Shown here: in pieces, positions 1-5,070 of the stretch
Position numbering within the stretch: position 1 is the first letter of the stretch
Layout: each line of letters starts with the position of its first letter
Origin: Bacteroidales bacterium
Lineage (GTDB): Bacteria; Bacteroidota; Bacteroidia; Bacteroidales; PUMT01
Assembly (NCBI GenBank): GCA_007132365.1
Contig: SLOS01000392.1
Span: forward strand, 1-5,070
Direction of reading: 5' to 3'
Length of the DNA stretch: 5,070 nt
Notes under the pieces: generated by a model
Database searches by the model: none
What the model saw: only the letters and a program-made list of their open reading frames with translations
Told to the model about the DNA's origin: nothing
Translations under genes and position numbers: made by a program

Positions 1-1
1 C

Positions 2-856
2 GGCACTGGCCAAATCATAATATTTCACTTCGTTTTCAAAACGATCCTCAAGCAGGTTTTTCCCAATTCTCATTTCCTGTATGCCCAGAGGCGACAGTAT
101 TTCCTGGCGAACATATGATTCATACTCCATGCCGGTAACGACCTCTATAACTTCACCTAAAATTGCATATCCAAGATTGGAGTAACTGGTCCGTGAACCT
201 GGATGAAAGTGTAAAGGTTGATTCAGGGCAAAGCGAACAATTTCAGGTACTTTAACGTCGGCTATGTCAATTTTCATTTCCCTTGCGATCCGGTAATGCA
301 TATTCATAGGATCCCCGTGACGCCTGTTCCAACCTGCTGAGTGATTAAGGAGATGACGTACAGATATTTCTCCAATACGGGGATCAACATAGTTCAGATA
401 GCCGGGATCATTGAGTATTCCGTCTTTACCAAAAACCTTGTCGTCGATATCAAGCAGGTCAAGCTCAGTCATCTTCATTATTGCAGTCGCGGTAATAAGC
501 TTGGATACACTTGCAATTCTGAAAAGGTGCCTTGGCTCCACCGGTTCTTTGGCTTCCACATCAGCATACCCAATACCTTTTGCAAAAACGAGCCGCCCAT
601 CTTTTGCCACTGCAATGGAAGCACCCTTAATGTCAAACTTGCCAAGCAGAAAAGCTATTCCCGATTCAAGGTGCTCAAAATCAACAATGTCAGACAGATT
701 ATTGTGAATTCTGTTGGGGATCGGCTGAAGCTGCTCTGAACGCAGTACAGTGGACATTGAATAATGGCCCGAATAATTTATTGCAACATCCCAGAAGAAA
801 AAAACAATAAATAATATTAGTTTTAGAACAATTCCTGTAATCTGTAACTTTCTCAT
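2..856 (-). CDS. Class C beta-lactamase-like serine hydrolase, 3' end cut off by the window edge
   Basis: Partial gene: 285 codons are visible from the ATG at 856, and the frame is open to the left edge. Residues 7-22 are strongly hydrophobic and lack a lipobox, so they form a signal peptide or an N-terminal anchor and the catalytic domain would lie outside the cytoplasm. The hydrolase domain begins near residue 60. The SxxK nucleophile motif is S116-V-S-K119 in the context RIASVSKL. It is followed by the family's HLLNHSAGW block (168-176) and the second catalytic motif Y225-S-N, followed by LGYAILG. The third motif (KTG or HxG) would lie beyond the window. The family (Pfam Beta-lactamase, PF00144) includes AmpC, D-aminopeptidases, PBP4*-like proteins and esterases; these motifs alone do not tell which substrate is used. 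Antibiotic resistance should not be assumed. A candidate promoter lies about 30 bp upstream of the start. Confidence 0.93.
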   Translation of the reverse strand, partial: MRKLQITGIVLKLILFIVFFFWDVAINYSGHYSMSTVLRSEQLQPIPNRIHNNLSDIVDFEHLESGIAFLLGKFDIKGASIAVAKDGRLVFAKGIGYADVEAKEPVEPRHLFRIASVSKLITATAIMKMTELDLLDIDDKVFGKDGILNDPGYLNYVDPRIGEISVRHLLNHSAGWNRRHGDPMNMHYRIAREMKIDIADVKVPEIVRFALNQPLHFHPGSRTSYSNLGYAILGEVIEVVTGMEYESYVRQEILSPLGIQEMRIGKNLLEDRFENEVKYYDLASA

Positions 857-879
857 AAGAGAGCTAAAAATTTTTATTA

Positions 880-899
880 ACCTGCAAATTTAGGCAGGT
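880..899. repeat. Inverted repeat enclosing the -7 element
   Basis: The arms ACCTGC (880-885) and GCAGGT (894-899) are perfect inverse complements separated by 8 bp. The candidate -7 element (885-892) sits between them and shares one base with an arm. A repressor bound here would block the promoter, so it is a possible operator. It could also form a small hairpin at the very 5' end of the message. Six-base arms can arise by chance. Confidence 0.35.
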
Positions 900-917
900 A
901 AAAAACATATAAACCAA
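885..917 (-). promoter_or_regulatory. Candidate Bacteroidota promoter of the serine hydrolase gene
   Basis: Read on the minus strand, 892-885 is TAAATTTG, an exact match to the TAnnTTTG -7 element known from Bacteroides. A TTG at 917-915 lies 22 bp upstream, close to the expected distance of the -33 element. Transcription would start near 878-880 and leave a short leader of about 20-25 nt before the ATG at 856. The exact -7 match and good position support it; the -33 part is weak. Confidence 0.5.
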
Positions 918-1050
918 TTTTATTTGGATTAATTATAAAAAACTTATTAACAACCACTGTTCTGTTTTGTTCACGTGGGCATACCGATGGGCAGTTTAAG
1001 CCTGGAAAACTAAAGCCGGGAAAGCAGAGTTTGTTCAATAAGAGCCAGTA

Positions 1051-1072
1051 TGTTCCGTTAAGAACACTTAAC
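1051..1072 (-). other. Two overlapping hairpins directly after the DUF481 gene stop
   Basis: GTTAAG (1057-1062) and CTTAAC (1067-1072) form a 6-bp stem with a 4-nt loop starting at the base next to the stop codon. TGTTC (1051-1055) and GAACA (1062-1066) form a second 5-bp stem that shares bases with the first, so only one can form at a time. There is no T-run after either on the minus strand, so an ordinary intrinsic terminator is not supported. A 3'-end protecting structure is possible. Confidence 0.3.
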
Positions 1073-1867
1073 CTAGAAATTATACATTATCCCATTTTTC
1101 AGGGTGTAGAACAACTCCGGTATATTCATCGGGGGGTCAGAATCATAAGCCAGGTTGAAAGTTACCAGGAATGAAAAGCTCTCATTGAATTTCATTTCAA
1201 GGCCCGTTTCACTGGATACCCTGTATTCTTTCAAAATGGCAAAATCGGGCTGGTAATAGGTAGTGTGAGTAAAGTTAATCCTTTCATTCAGTGCATAAGT
1301 GATCGATACATAAAGGTCGCCTTTGAATTTATCGGTTTGTGTTTTCTCATCATCACTGAGGAGCTCCTGTTCATACATTACCAGTGGGGCAATATAAACG
1401 CCAAGATCATCGGTTTCATAAACCCGGAAGCGCGGACCGCCTCCCAGTAAAAATCTGCGCTGCAGCAAGCGGATGGAATTGTACTGATGCTGGGTGAATA
1501 TTTCCGCCGTAGTAAAACCGGTACCAAGTGTGTAATTATAACGCAGGTGTTGAAAACCATTATTGATCAGATTATCGCCTTCTATACGCATCAGTCCGAT
1601 ATTATTCAGCAACAATATCGTATGCCTTGCCCGGGTGTATTGTAAAAGGGCAGAAGTGCCTGCTTCAAATATCTGTTTGGTATTTTGGGTGAGCATCAGG
1701 TTAAGGTCAACATGCCCCTGAAATCCGGGTTTGGCATCCTTACGGCTCTTTTCTACGTTTACCAGCTGAGCCTGCAGGTCCATATAGCCTATGGAAAGCA
1801 GGATTAATGAAACAGTTATAGCAGCATAGGAAATTCGCATCATAAAATATTGTTGTAAGGCCTTCAT
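1073..1867 (-). CDS. DUF481 family outer-membrane protein
   Basis: The product is 264 residues. A hydrophobic signal segment covers about residues 13-28, with likely cleavage at LQA33|Q34. The mature protein reads as an antiparallel beta-barrel: alternating polar and hydrophobic strands, many aromatic residues and a C-terminal Phe, the usual insertion signal for the outer-membrane assembly machinery. The block at residues 103-147 (GFQHLRYNY, then EIFTQHQYNSIRLLQRRFLLGGGPRF) and the end YDSDPP...LKNGIMYNF (241-264) look like DUF481 proteins of Bacteroidota, which are related to the YdiY 'salt-induced' outer-membrane protein of Proteobacteria. The molecular function of the family is not established, and salt induction should not be inferred here. 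The start at 1867 is the longest; Met9 or Met10 (1843 or 1840) would give a more compact signal peptide and are real alternatives. The mature protein is the same either way. Confidence 0.85.
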   Translation of the reverse strand: MKALQQYFMMRISYAAITVSLILLSIGYMDLQAQLVNVEKSRKDAKPGFQGHVDLNLMLTQNTKQIFEAGTSALLQYTRARHTILLLNNIGLMRIEGDNLINNGFQHLRYNYTLGTGFTTAEIFTQHQYNSIRLLQRRFLLGGGPRFRVYETDDLGVYIAPLVMYEQELLSDDEKTQTDKFKGDLYVSITYALNERINFTHTTYYQPDFAILKEYRVSSETGLEMKFNESFSFLVTFNLAYDSDPPMNIPELFYTLKNGIMYNF

Positions 1868-2098
1868 ACGGTTAGACAGGGTAATACTTAAAGGTGGTGT
1901 TCAATAAATTATGTTTAACAGGTAATTCATATTCAATATAATAAATTTATTAACTGCTGATTTGTTCATTTATCTTATTGCGAATGGCGAGGATGACTTT
2001 AACTACTGTTCTGTCAGGATTATACCCGGTAATTATTGCAGGCAGATTTAAACCAATTGATATCTTCAGGAGTTCCAGACGTAAAACCAGGCGATTCT
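1868..2098. other. Intergenic region between two minus-strand outer-membrane genes
   Basis: A 231-bp gap. Positions 1868-1980 are AT-rich and should hold the promoter of the DUF481 gene, but I find no full TAnnTTTG element on the minus strand; TATATTG in this stretch is one base short. Positions 1984-2098 have coding-like GC and contain a short plus-strand open frame (1984-2127, 47 codons) judged too weak to call. No terminator hairpin with a T-run follows the small barrel gene. Confidence 0.5.
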
Positions 2099-2599
2099 TT
2101 AAAAACTATAAACCATTCCACCTCTGATTATTGGGTTCCTGACGGGGCTTTCAGGATCAAGCATAATATCATACAATATCATACCATAGGCTTGTGTTCT
2201 TTCTGTGAGACTATAGCGGTATCCTCCTCCCACAGGTAAACCGGTAATCCACTTCCTCTCTCTCTTCCCGTCAGGGCCAATTACGGAAGTTGCAACATTG
2301 CTTGCTTCAAATTCTCCATGTATGAAAACGTTGGGAATGAAGGTCAGCTGCATAAATATCCTGTTGCCATATGCATAACTGCTTGGCCTTGTTTCATATT
2401 CCCGGTATGAGTAGAAGGGAGAAACACCAACGTCCAGGATTCCAGCACGGTAACCGAGCATGGGAGCAGCATCTATGTAAAAGCCGTCATCATAATGCAT
2501 CCCGATACTTCCTCCGGTAAAAACCTGAGCACTGCTTGTGTAATAACCACTAAAAAGAATAATAGTTATCAATACCAAAAGGTTTTTAGCTTTATTCAT
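2099..2599 (-). CDS. Small exported beta-barrel-like protein, function unknown
   Basis: The product is 166 residues. A signal peptide is clear: MNKAKN, then a hydrophobic run to about residue 16, and a probable cut at SSA24|Q25. The mature part of about 142 residues has Gly- and aromatic-rich strands separated by short turns, and ends GGMVYSF with a C-terminal Phe, which fits a small outer-membrane barrel of roughly eight strands. The stretch at residues 118-166 (LPVGGGYRYSLTERTQAYGMILYDIM...PVRNPIIRGGMVYSF) resembles the C-termini of many unnamed Bacteroidota proteins of 160-180 residues; this is from memory, not a search. No enzymatic motif or cysteine is visible. The gene is divergent from the PQQ-like lipoprotein gene across 259 bp. 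The start at 2599 is the only Met before the signal peptide. Confidence 0.8.
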   Translation of the reverse strand: MNKAKNLLVLITIILFSGYYTSSAQVFTGGSIGMHYDDGFYIDAAPMLGYRAGILDVGVSPFYSYREYETRPSSYAYGNRIFMQLTFIPNVFIHGEFEASNVATSVIGPDGKRERKWITGLPVGGGYRYSLTERTQAYGMILYDIMLDPESPVRNPIIRGGMVYSF

Positions 2600-2737
2600 T
2601 TATAAAATATTGTTAAATTATATATATCAGATAGTTGTATTTTGAAATATTATCTTGTCTGTCGATGGTTATACATCTTGACAAAAAAAAATCAATATAC
2701 AAAAAAATCCGTATAAAGAAAGTCTGTTAATTTTTTC

Positions 2738-2748
2738 CAATGGCATTG
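2738..2748. repeat. Short palindrome, possible operator
   Basis: CAATG (2738-2742), a central G, and CATTG (2744-2748) form a perfect 11-bp dyad. It lies just after the near-consensus TAATTTTT element and 110 bp before the lipoprotein start, a reasonable place for a regulator site. Arms of five bases are short enough to occur by chance. Confidence 0.25.
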
Positions 2749-2749
2749 T

Positions 2750-2833
2750 ATGAACGATTACCAGGTCAAAACCGGGGGTGAGAGGTTTTCCCGGCGTTGG
2801 GTGTTAATAATTGGTATTGTTTTAATATATTAG
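2750..2833 (+). CDS. Possible 27-residue membrane micropeptide
   Basis: An ATG at 2750 opens 27 codons ending in TAG at 2831-2833, 25 bp before the lipoprotein start on the same strand. The predicted peptide has a polar, charged N-terminal half (MNDYQVKTGGERFSRR) and a purely hydrophobic end (WVLIIGIVLIY, residues 17-27). Two Arg sit just before the hydrophobic part, the positive-inside arrangement of small membrane proteins. The frame lies in a GC-richer island of an otherwise AT-rich gap. It could instead be a leader peptide, the remnant of a lost gene, or chance. The hydrophobic segment is short for a full membrane span, and no clear ribosome-binding signal is seen. Confidence 0.2.
   Translation: MNDYQVKTGGERFSRRWVLIIGIVLIY
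2768..2794. repeat. Two interlocking inverted repeats in the lipoprotein leader
   Basis: AAAACC (2768-2773) pairs with GGTTTT (2784-2789), and CCGGG (2772-2776) pairs with CCCGG (2790-2794). The two stems overlap and cannot both form fully, an arrangement that would allow alternative RNA folds upstream of the lipoprotein gene. No T-run follows, so it is not a standard terminator. Confidence 0.3.
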
Positions 2834-2858
2834 CAGGTGCATACAACTACTTTAAATT

Positions 2859-4142
2859 ATGAAATTATATCTGATAAAATTGGGATCTGTTTTTTTGCCT
2901 CTTATGTTTCTCAGTTGTACGTTTTCATCCGGAGATGACAACTGGACTCACTTCAGGGGAAGTGATCTGCGCGCAATTGCAACAGTTGAAAGTGTCCCGG
3001 TCAGCTGGGATGATGATACCAATATTAAATGGAAGACCGCTGTTCATGGCAGAGGATGGTCATCGCCTGTTGTATTCGGAAACCAGGTGTGGGTAACGAC
3101 TGCTACCCCTGATGGCAAGGAATTGTATGCCGTTTGCCTGGACTTCGGAACCGGTGAGATAATCCATGATATCAAATTGTTTTCATTTGATTCAGCAATC
3201 AGGAAACATGATATTAATAGTTTTGCGTCTCCCACCCCGGCAATTAAAGATGGTTTGGTATATGTTCATTTCGGCAGTATGGGTACAGTGTGTATTAATA
3301 CCGGAGATGGTTCAATCGTATGGGTCCGCACTGATCTGGAATGCGACCATGTTCAGGGCCCCGGCTCATCAGCTTTTTTATACAGGGATTTACTTATACT
3401 GCACTACGAAGGCGTGGATGTCAGGTTTATTGTTGCTCTTGATAAATTCAGCGGTGAAACTGTCTGGAAAACCTACCGTCAGGAAGAACCCTATAAAGTC
3501 ATTCCCAGGATTGGCAAAAAGGCTTATGTTACTCCTCTTCTTATTAATGTAAATGGAAGAGATCTGATTATTTCAAATGGTTCTGCAATTATCAACGCTT
3601 TTGACCCCAACACCGGCGAAGAGGTCTGGAGTATTATAAGGGGAGCCGAATCAACTATATCCATGCCCTTTGAAGAAAACGGAATAGTCTTTTTTGAAAC
3701 AGGGTTTATGATAGATGAGGACAGATCCAGATTTTCTGAGTTAATGGCTGTAGACCCGGATGGCACTGGGGATATTACGGAGACAAATGTATTGTGGACA
3801 AAACGTGTTCCGATCCTGCCCAGGGCAACCCCGGTAATCAGGGATGGGTTGATTTACACTGTTGATACACAGCGCAATATGGTGTGTATAGATGCATCAA
3901 ATGGTGAAGAATTATGGTCTCACAGGTTAAGAAGTGAGTTTAATTCATCTCCGGTTTATGCTAATGGAAATATTTATTTTAGCTCAACAAGGGGAGAAAC
4001 CATTGTCATTAAAGCGGGCAGAGAGCTTAATATCCTGGCAGAAAATAAACTGGATGGTGAGATATGGGCCACACCCGCTATTTTAAGAAACAGCATCCTG
4101 ATGAGAACTGACAGTCATATTTACAGGATAACCGAACTGTAA
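2859..4142 (+). CDS. PQQ-like beta-propeller repeat lipoprotein
   Basis: The product is 427 residues. The N-terminus is a lipoprotein signal: Lys2 and Lys7, a hydrophobic run, and the lipobox FLSC with Cys20 as lipidation site, so the protein is anchored in the cell envelope. The mature part opens with NWTHFRG (28-34) and GRGWSSPVV (64-72), typical of Bacteroidota and Planctomycetes PQQ-like proteins. Blade-closing AxDxxTGxxxW-like turns follow near residues 91-103, 143-155, 192-203, 247-257, 296-313 and 341-353, with a degenerate one near 380-395; together they suggest a seven- or eight-bladed propeller. This fold is shared by quinoprotein dehydrogenases and by BamB, but no cytochrome CxxCH motif or other domain is present, so binding or scaffolding is likelier than PQQ-dependent catalysis. 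Acidic residues after the lipidated Cys (SSGDD) are faintly like Bacteroidota surface-export signals. It converges on osmC. Confidence 0.9.
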   Translation: MKLYLIKLGSVFLPLMFLSCTFSSGDDNWTHFRGSDLRAIATVESVPVSWDDDTNIKWKTAVHGRGWSSPVVFGNQVWVTTATPDGKELYAVCLDFGTGEIIHDIKLFSFDSAIRKHDINSFASPTPAIKDGLVYVHFGSMGTVCINTGDGSIVWVRTDLECDHVQGPGSSAFLYRDLLILHYEGVDVRFIVALDKFSGETVWKTYRQEEPYKVIPRIGKKAYVTPLLINVNGRDLIISNGSAIINAFDPNTGEEVWSIIRGAESTISMPFEENGIVFFETGFMIDEDRSRFSELMAVDPDGTGDITETNVLWTKRVPILPRATPVIRDGLIYTVDTQRNMVCIDASNGEELWSHRLRSEFNSSPVYANGNIYFSSTRGETIVIKAGRELNILAENKLDGEIWATPAILRNSILMRTDSHIYRITEL

Positions 4143-4201
4143 TGTAAATATTACATCCGTAAAACCCTTTCAACCTGCTGGAGGCAATTCATTGAAAATC
4201 G
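4142..4201. other. Convergent gap with weak hairpins between the lipoprotein gene and osmC
   Basis: ATGTAA (4142-4147) and TTACAT (4151-4156) make a 6-bp AT-rich stem that begins in the lipoprotein stop codon. TTTCAA (4168-4173) and TTGAAA (4192-4197) form a second stem with an 18-nt loop. One or both could act in transcription ending from either side, but neither has a GC-rich stem with a T-run, so no intrinsic terminator is called. Confidence 0.25.
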
Positions 4202-4630
4202 CTAGACCAGTTCTGCCTCAAGCTTTATGGTTGTGGCCTTCAGGGCTTTTGAAACAGGACAATTTTCCTTGGCATCATTTGCAATTTCAAGATATTTTTC
4301 CTTGCTGATACCTGTTACTTTCCCTTTGGTTTTAAGCAGTATTTCAGTAATTGAAAAACCATCTCCGGTTTTATCCAGTGTTACTTCTGCCTCTGTGCTT
4401 ATCTCTTGTGGGTTGAATCCTGATTGATCCAATTCGTGTGCAAAGGCCATCGAAAAACAACTCGCATGGGCTGCTCCAATGAGTTCTTCGGGACTTGAAC
4501 TTGATTTATCATCTTCAAAGCGGGATGTAAAACTGTAAGCTCCTTTATATCCGCTTGTTTTCAGTTGGAATTTGCCATTTCCTTTGGCAAGGTTGCCTTC
4601 CCATGTTGCATTTGCTAAATGTTTGCTCAT
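4202..4630 (-). CDS. osmC: OsmC family peroxiredoxin (organic hydroperoxide reductase)
   Basis: The product is 142 residues, essentially the length of E. coli OsmC. These cytoplasmic thiol peroxidases reduce organic hydroperoxides to alcohols using a reactive cysteine pair. The peroxidatic Cys58 lies in PEELIGAAHASCFSMA, the signature of the OsmC subfamily, and the resolving Cys124 lies in NCPVSKAL; both fall within one residue of the E. coli positions. The Arg of SRFED (R37) and Glu49 of PEEL, which shape the active site in the family, are present. The N-terminal ATWEGNL block also matches OsmC rather than Ohr. In the wider family the reductant is lipoyl protein or another thiol; none is encoded nearby. 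It is a single-gene unit, convergent with the lipoprotein gene and divergent from the DUF6340-like gene. No OhrR-like regulator gene is in the window. The ATG at 4630 gives the expected N-terminus. Confidence 0.96.
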   Translation of the reverse strand: MSKHLANATWEGNLAKGNGKFQLKTSGYKGAYSFTSRFEDDKSSSSPEELIGAAHASCFSMAFAHELDQSGFNPQEISTEAEVTLDKTGDGFSITEILLKTKGKVTGISKEKYLEIANDAKENCPVSKALKATTIKLEAELV

Positions 4631-4731
4631 AATAATAATCTTTTATCAATTTAATTTTAATGTAGGTAATATGCTGTTAATTTTTAAAACATTTATAAAG
4701 AACTATTTGTTCATTTTTCTTGTAAAATTTT

Positions 4732-4792
4732 TTAAACATGCATACTTGAAACAGTTTGGCATGATATTTCGTAACAAGTGATACATGTTTAA
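4732..4792. repeat. Imperfect 17/18-bp inverted repeat upstream of the DUF6340-like gene
   Basis: The left arm TTAAACATGCATACTTG (4732-4748) and the right arm CAAGTGATACATGTTTAA (4775-4792) are inverse complements except for one substitution and one single-base gap; the outer nine pairs are perfect. The spacer is 26 bp. It sits in the 180-bp gap between osmC and the lipoprotein gene, with its right end 18 bp before the lipoprotein ATG. It could be a two-half-site operator, a hairpin in the lipoprotein leader that hides the start region, or a very small repeat element. Confidence 0.55.
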
Positions 4793-4810
4793 TATAAAAC
4801 ACCTTGACAA

Positions 4811-5070
4811 ATGAAGTCGAAATCAGCATATCACGAGAAAAGAGAACTCAGAATCCCGGCGGCAGGATTGTTCATTATTGTCATACTGGCTTTCTGTGCC
4901 TGTTCAAGAACAGTCTATGTCCCCGTACTTAAGCCGGCACCTGTTGATGTTGGTCCACACATTCAAACAATTGCAGTTGTTGACCGGGCTACCCCGGAAA
5001 AACCTGAAGAAGCGGTTATTGGAAATGTTCTTACCGGGAGCATGCCGGGTCTTAACCGTGAGGCAGCGCA
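4811..5070 (+). CDS. DUF6340-like lipoprotein, 3' end cut off by the window edge
   Basis: Partial gene: 86 complete codons from the ATG at 4811, open to the right edge. A 16-residue basic and polar N-region is followed by a hydrophobic run (residues 17-28, AAGLFIIVILAF) and the sequence FCAC-SR; Cys31 is the best lipidation site, with Cys29 a less likely one. The mature start VYVPVLKPAPVDVGPHIQTIAVVDRATP (35-62), followed by VLTGSMPGLNREAA near residues 73-86, resembles the N-terminus of Bacteroidota DUF6340 lipoproteins, which have a 'V.VL.PA.V..P..I..IAVV.R' pattern and then an 'LTG...G.DR' block. This family call is from memory of the pattern. The function of the family is unknown. The unusually long N-region before the hydrophobic run is odd, but no inner Met offers a shorter start. 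An imperfect inverted repeat ends 18 bp before the ATG. Confidence 0.75.
   Translation, partial: MKSKSAYHEKRELRIPAAGLFIIVILAFCACSRTVYVPVLKPAPVDVGPHIQTIAVVDRATPEKPEEAVIGNVLTGSMPGLNREAA

Larger units (their letters stand above)
857..1072. other. Intergenic region between the DUF481 gene and the serine hydrolase gene
   Basis: This 216-bp gap separates two minus-strand genes. The half nearest the hydrolase (857-955) is very AT-rich and holds the candidate promoter. The half nearest the DUF481 gene (about 965-1072) has coding-like GC but no recognisable protein in any frame; a minus-strand frame stays open from about 1070 to 877 but has no credible start. The gap makes read-through from the DUF481 gene less likely than independent transcription. 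Confidence 0.6.
2600..2858. other. Divergent intergenic region with A-tracts
   Basis: This 259-bp region must hold the promoters of both flanking genes. Two A-tracts, A9 at 2683-2691 and A7 at 2701-2707, lie in similar contexts (each preceded by C and followed by TC). On the plus strand, TAATTTTT at 2728-2735 is one base from TAnnTTTG but has no matching -33 element. On the minus strand no good -7 element is found. The stretch 2738-2800 is richer in GC than its surroundings and contains the short palindromes and the micropeptide frame listed separately. Confidence 0.5.

Noticed and set aside
341..739. Plus-strand open frames of 132 and 98 codons (341-739 and 411-707)
   Set aside because: They are antisense to the serine hydrolase, whose SxxK and YSN motifs make it the real gene.
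877..1070. A minus-strand frame open for about 60 codons after the DUF481 gene
   Set aside because: It has no ATG or convincing alternative start, and its last part is translated AT-rich promoter DNA.
956..2014. The 10-mer ACTGTTCTGT occurs at 956-965 and again at 2005-2014, each downstream of a minus-strand outer-membrane gene
   Set aside because: Several 10-base matches are expected by chance in 5 kb, and the similarity does not extend into the flanks.
1984..2127. A 47-codon plus-strand open frame with a very basic C-terminal half (11 Lys/Arg, one Asp)
   Set aside because: It overlaps the 3' end of the small barrel gene on the other strand, has no visible ribosome-binding or promoter signal and resembles no known protein; frames of this length are common by chance.
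2678..2717. TTGACA at 2678-2683 and TATAAA at 2712-2717, resembling a sigma-70 promoter of Proteobacteria
   Set aside because: The spacing is 28 bp instead of about 17, and the primary sigma factor of Bacteroidota does not use these boxes.
3166..3552. Alternative-frame open frames inside the PQQ-like gene (3166-3552 plus, 3044-3235 and 3524-3766 minus)
   Set aside because: They have no family resemblance, while the main frame shows a lipobox and regular propeller repeats along its whole length.
4671..4781. A hydrophobic 36-codon plus-strand frame in the osmC upstream gap
   Set aside because: It is rich in Phe, Leu, Ile and Lys simply because the DNA is AT-rich, and it runs through the inverted repeat; no start signal is seen.
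1..5070. A search by eye for tRNA cloverleaves, CRISPR-like repeats, transposase motifs and insertion-sequence ends
   Set aside because: Nothing was found; all coding regions look like native envelope or stress genes with similar base composition.

Overview
The window looks like chromosomal DNA from a member of the Bacteroidota. This is inferred from several things together: exported beta-barrel proteins ending in aromatic residues with signal peptides cut before Gln, lipoproteins with Bacteroidota-like sequences (one resembling the DUF6340 family), a TAnnTTTG-type -7 promoter element, no Shine-Dalgarno-like purine boxes before the starts, and AT-rich gaps around coding DNA of moderate GC. 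The exact genus cannot be read from the sequence.

Layout, left to right. Positions 2-856 (minus) hold the N-terminal 285 codons of a class C beta-lactamase-like serine hydrolase; its C-terminus lies beyond the left edge. Positions 1073-1867 (minus) encode a DUF481-type outer-membrane protein. Positions 2099-2599 (minus) encode a small exported beta-barrel-like protein of unknown function. These three point the same way but are separated by 216 and 231 bp, so they are probably separate transcription units. A 259-bp divergent gap (2600-2858) contains A-tracts, short inverted repeats and a possible 27-codon membrane micropeptide. Positions 2859-4142 (plus) encode a PQQ-like beta-propeller lipoprotein. 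It converges on osmC (4202-4630, minus), a thiol peroxidase of the OsmC/Ohr family. From 4811 to the right edge (plus) runs the start of a DUF6340-like lipoprotein gene, divergent from osmC across a 180-bp gap that carries a long imperfect inverted repeat.

The genes do not form an obvious pathway. The common theme is cell-envelope housekeeping (two outer-membrane barrels, two lipoproteins, one envelope-anchored or exported serine hydrolase) plus one peroxide-defence enzyme. I see no mobile element, CRISPR array, tRNA, rRNA or phage gene, and no convincing new multi-gene system. The observations most worth a second look are non-coding: the inverted repeat at 4732-4792, the palindrome enclosing the hydrolase promoter element at 880-899, and the micropeptide candidate at 2750-2833. 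No gene-free stretch exceeds 300 bp.
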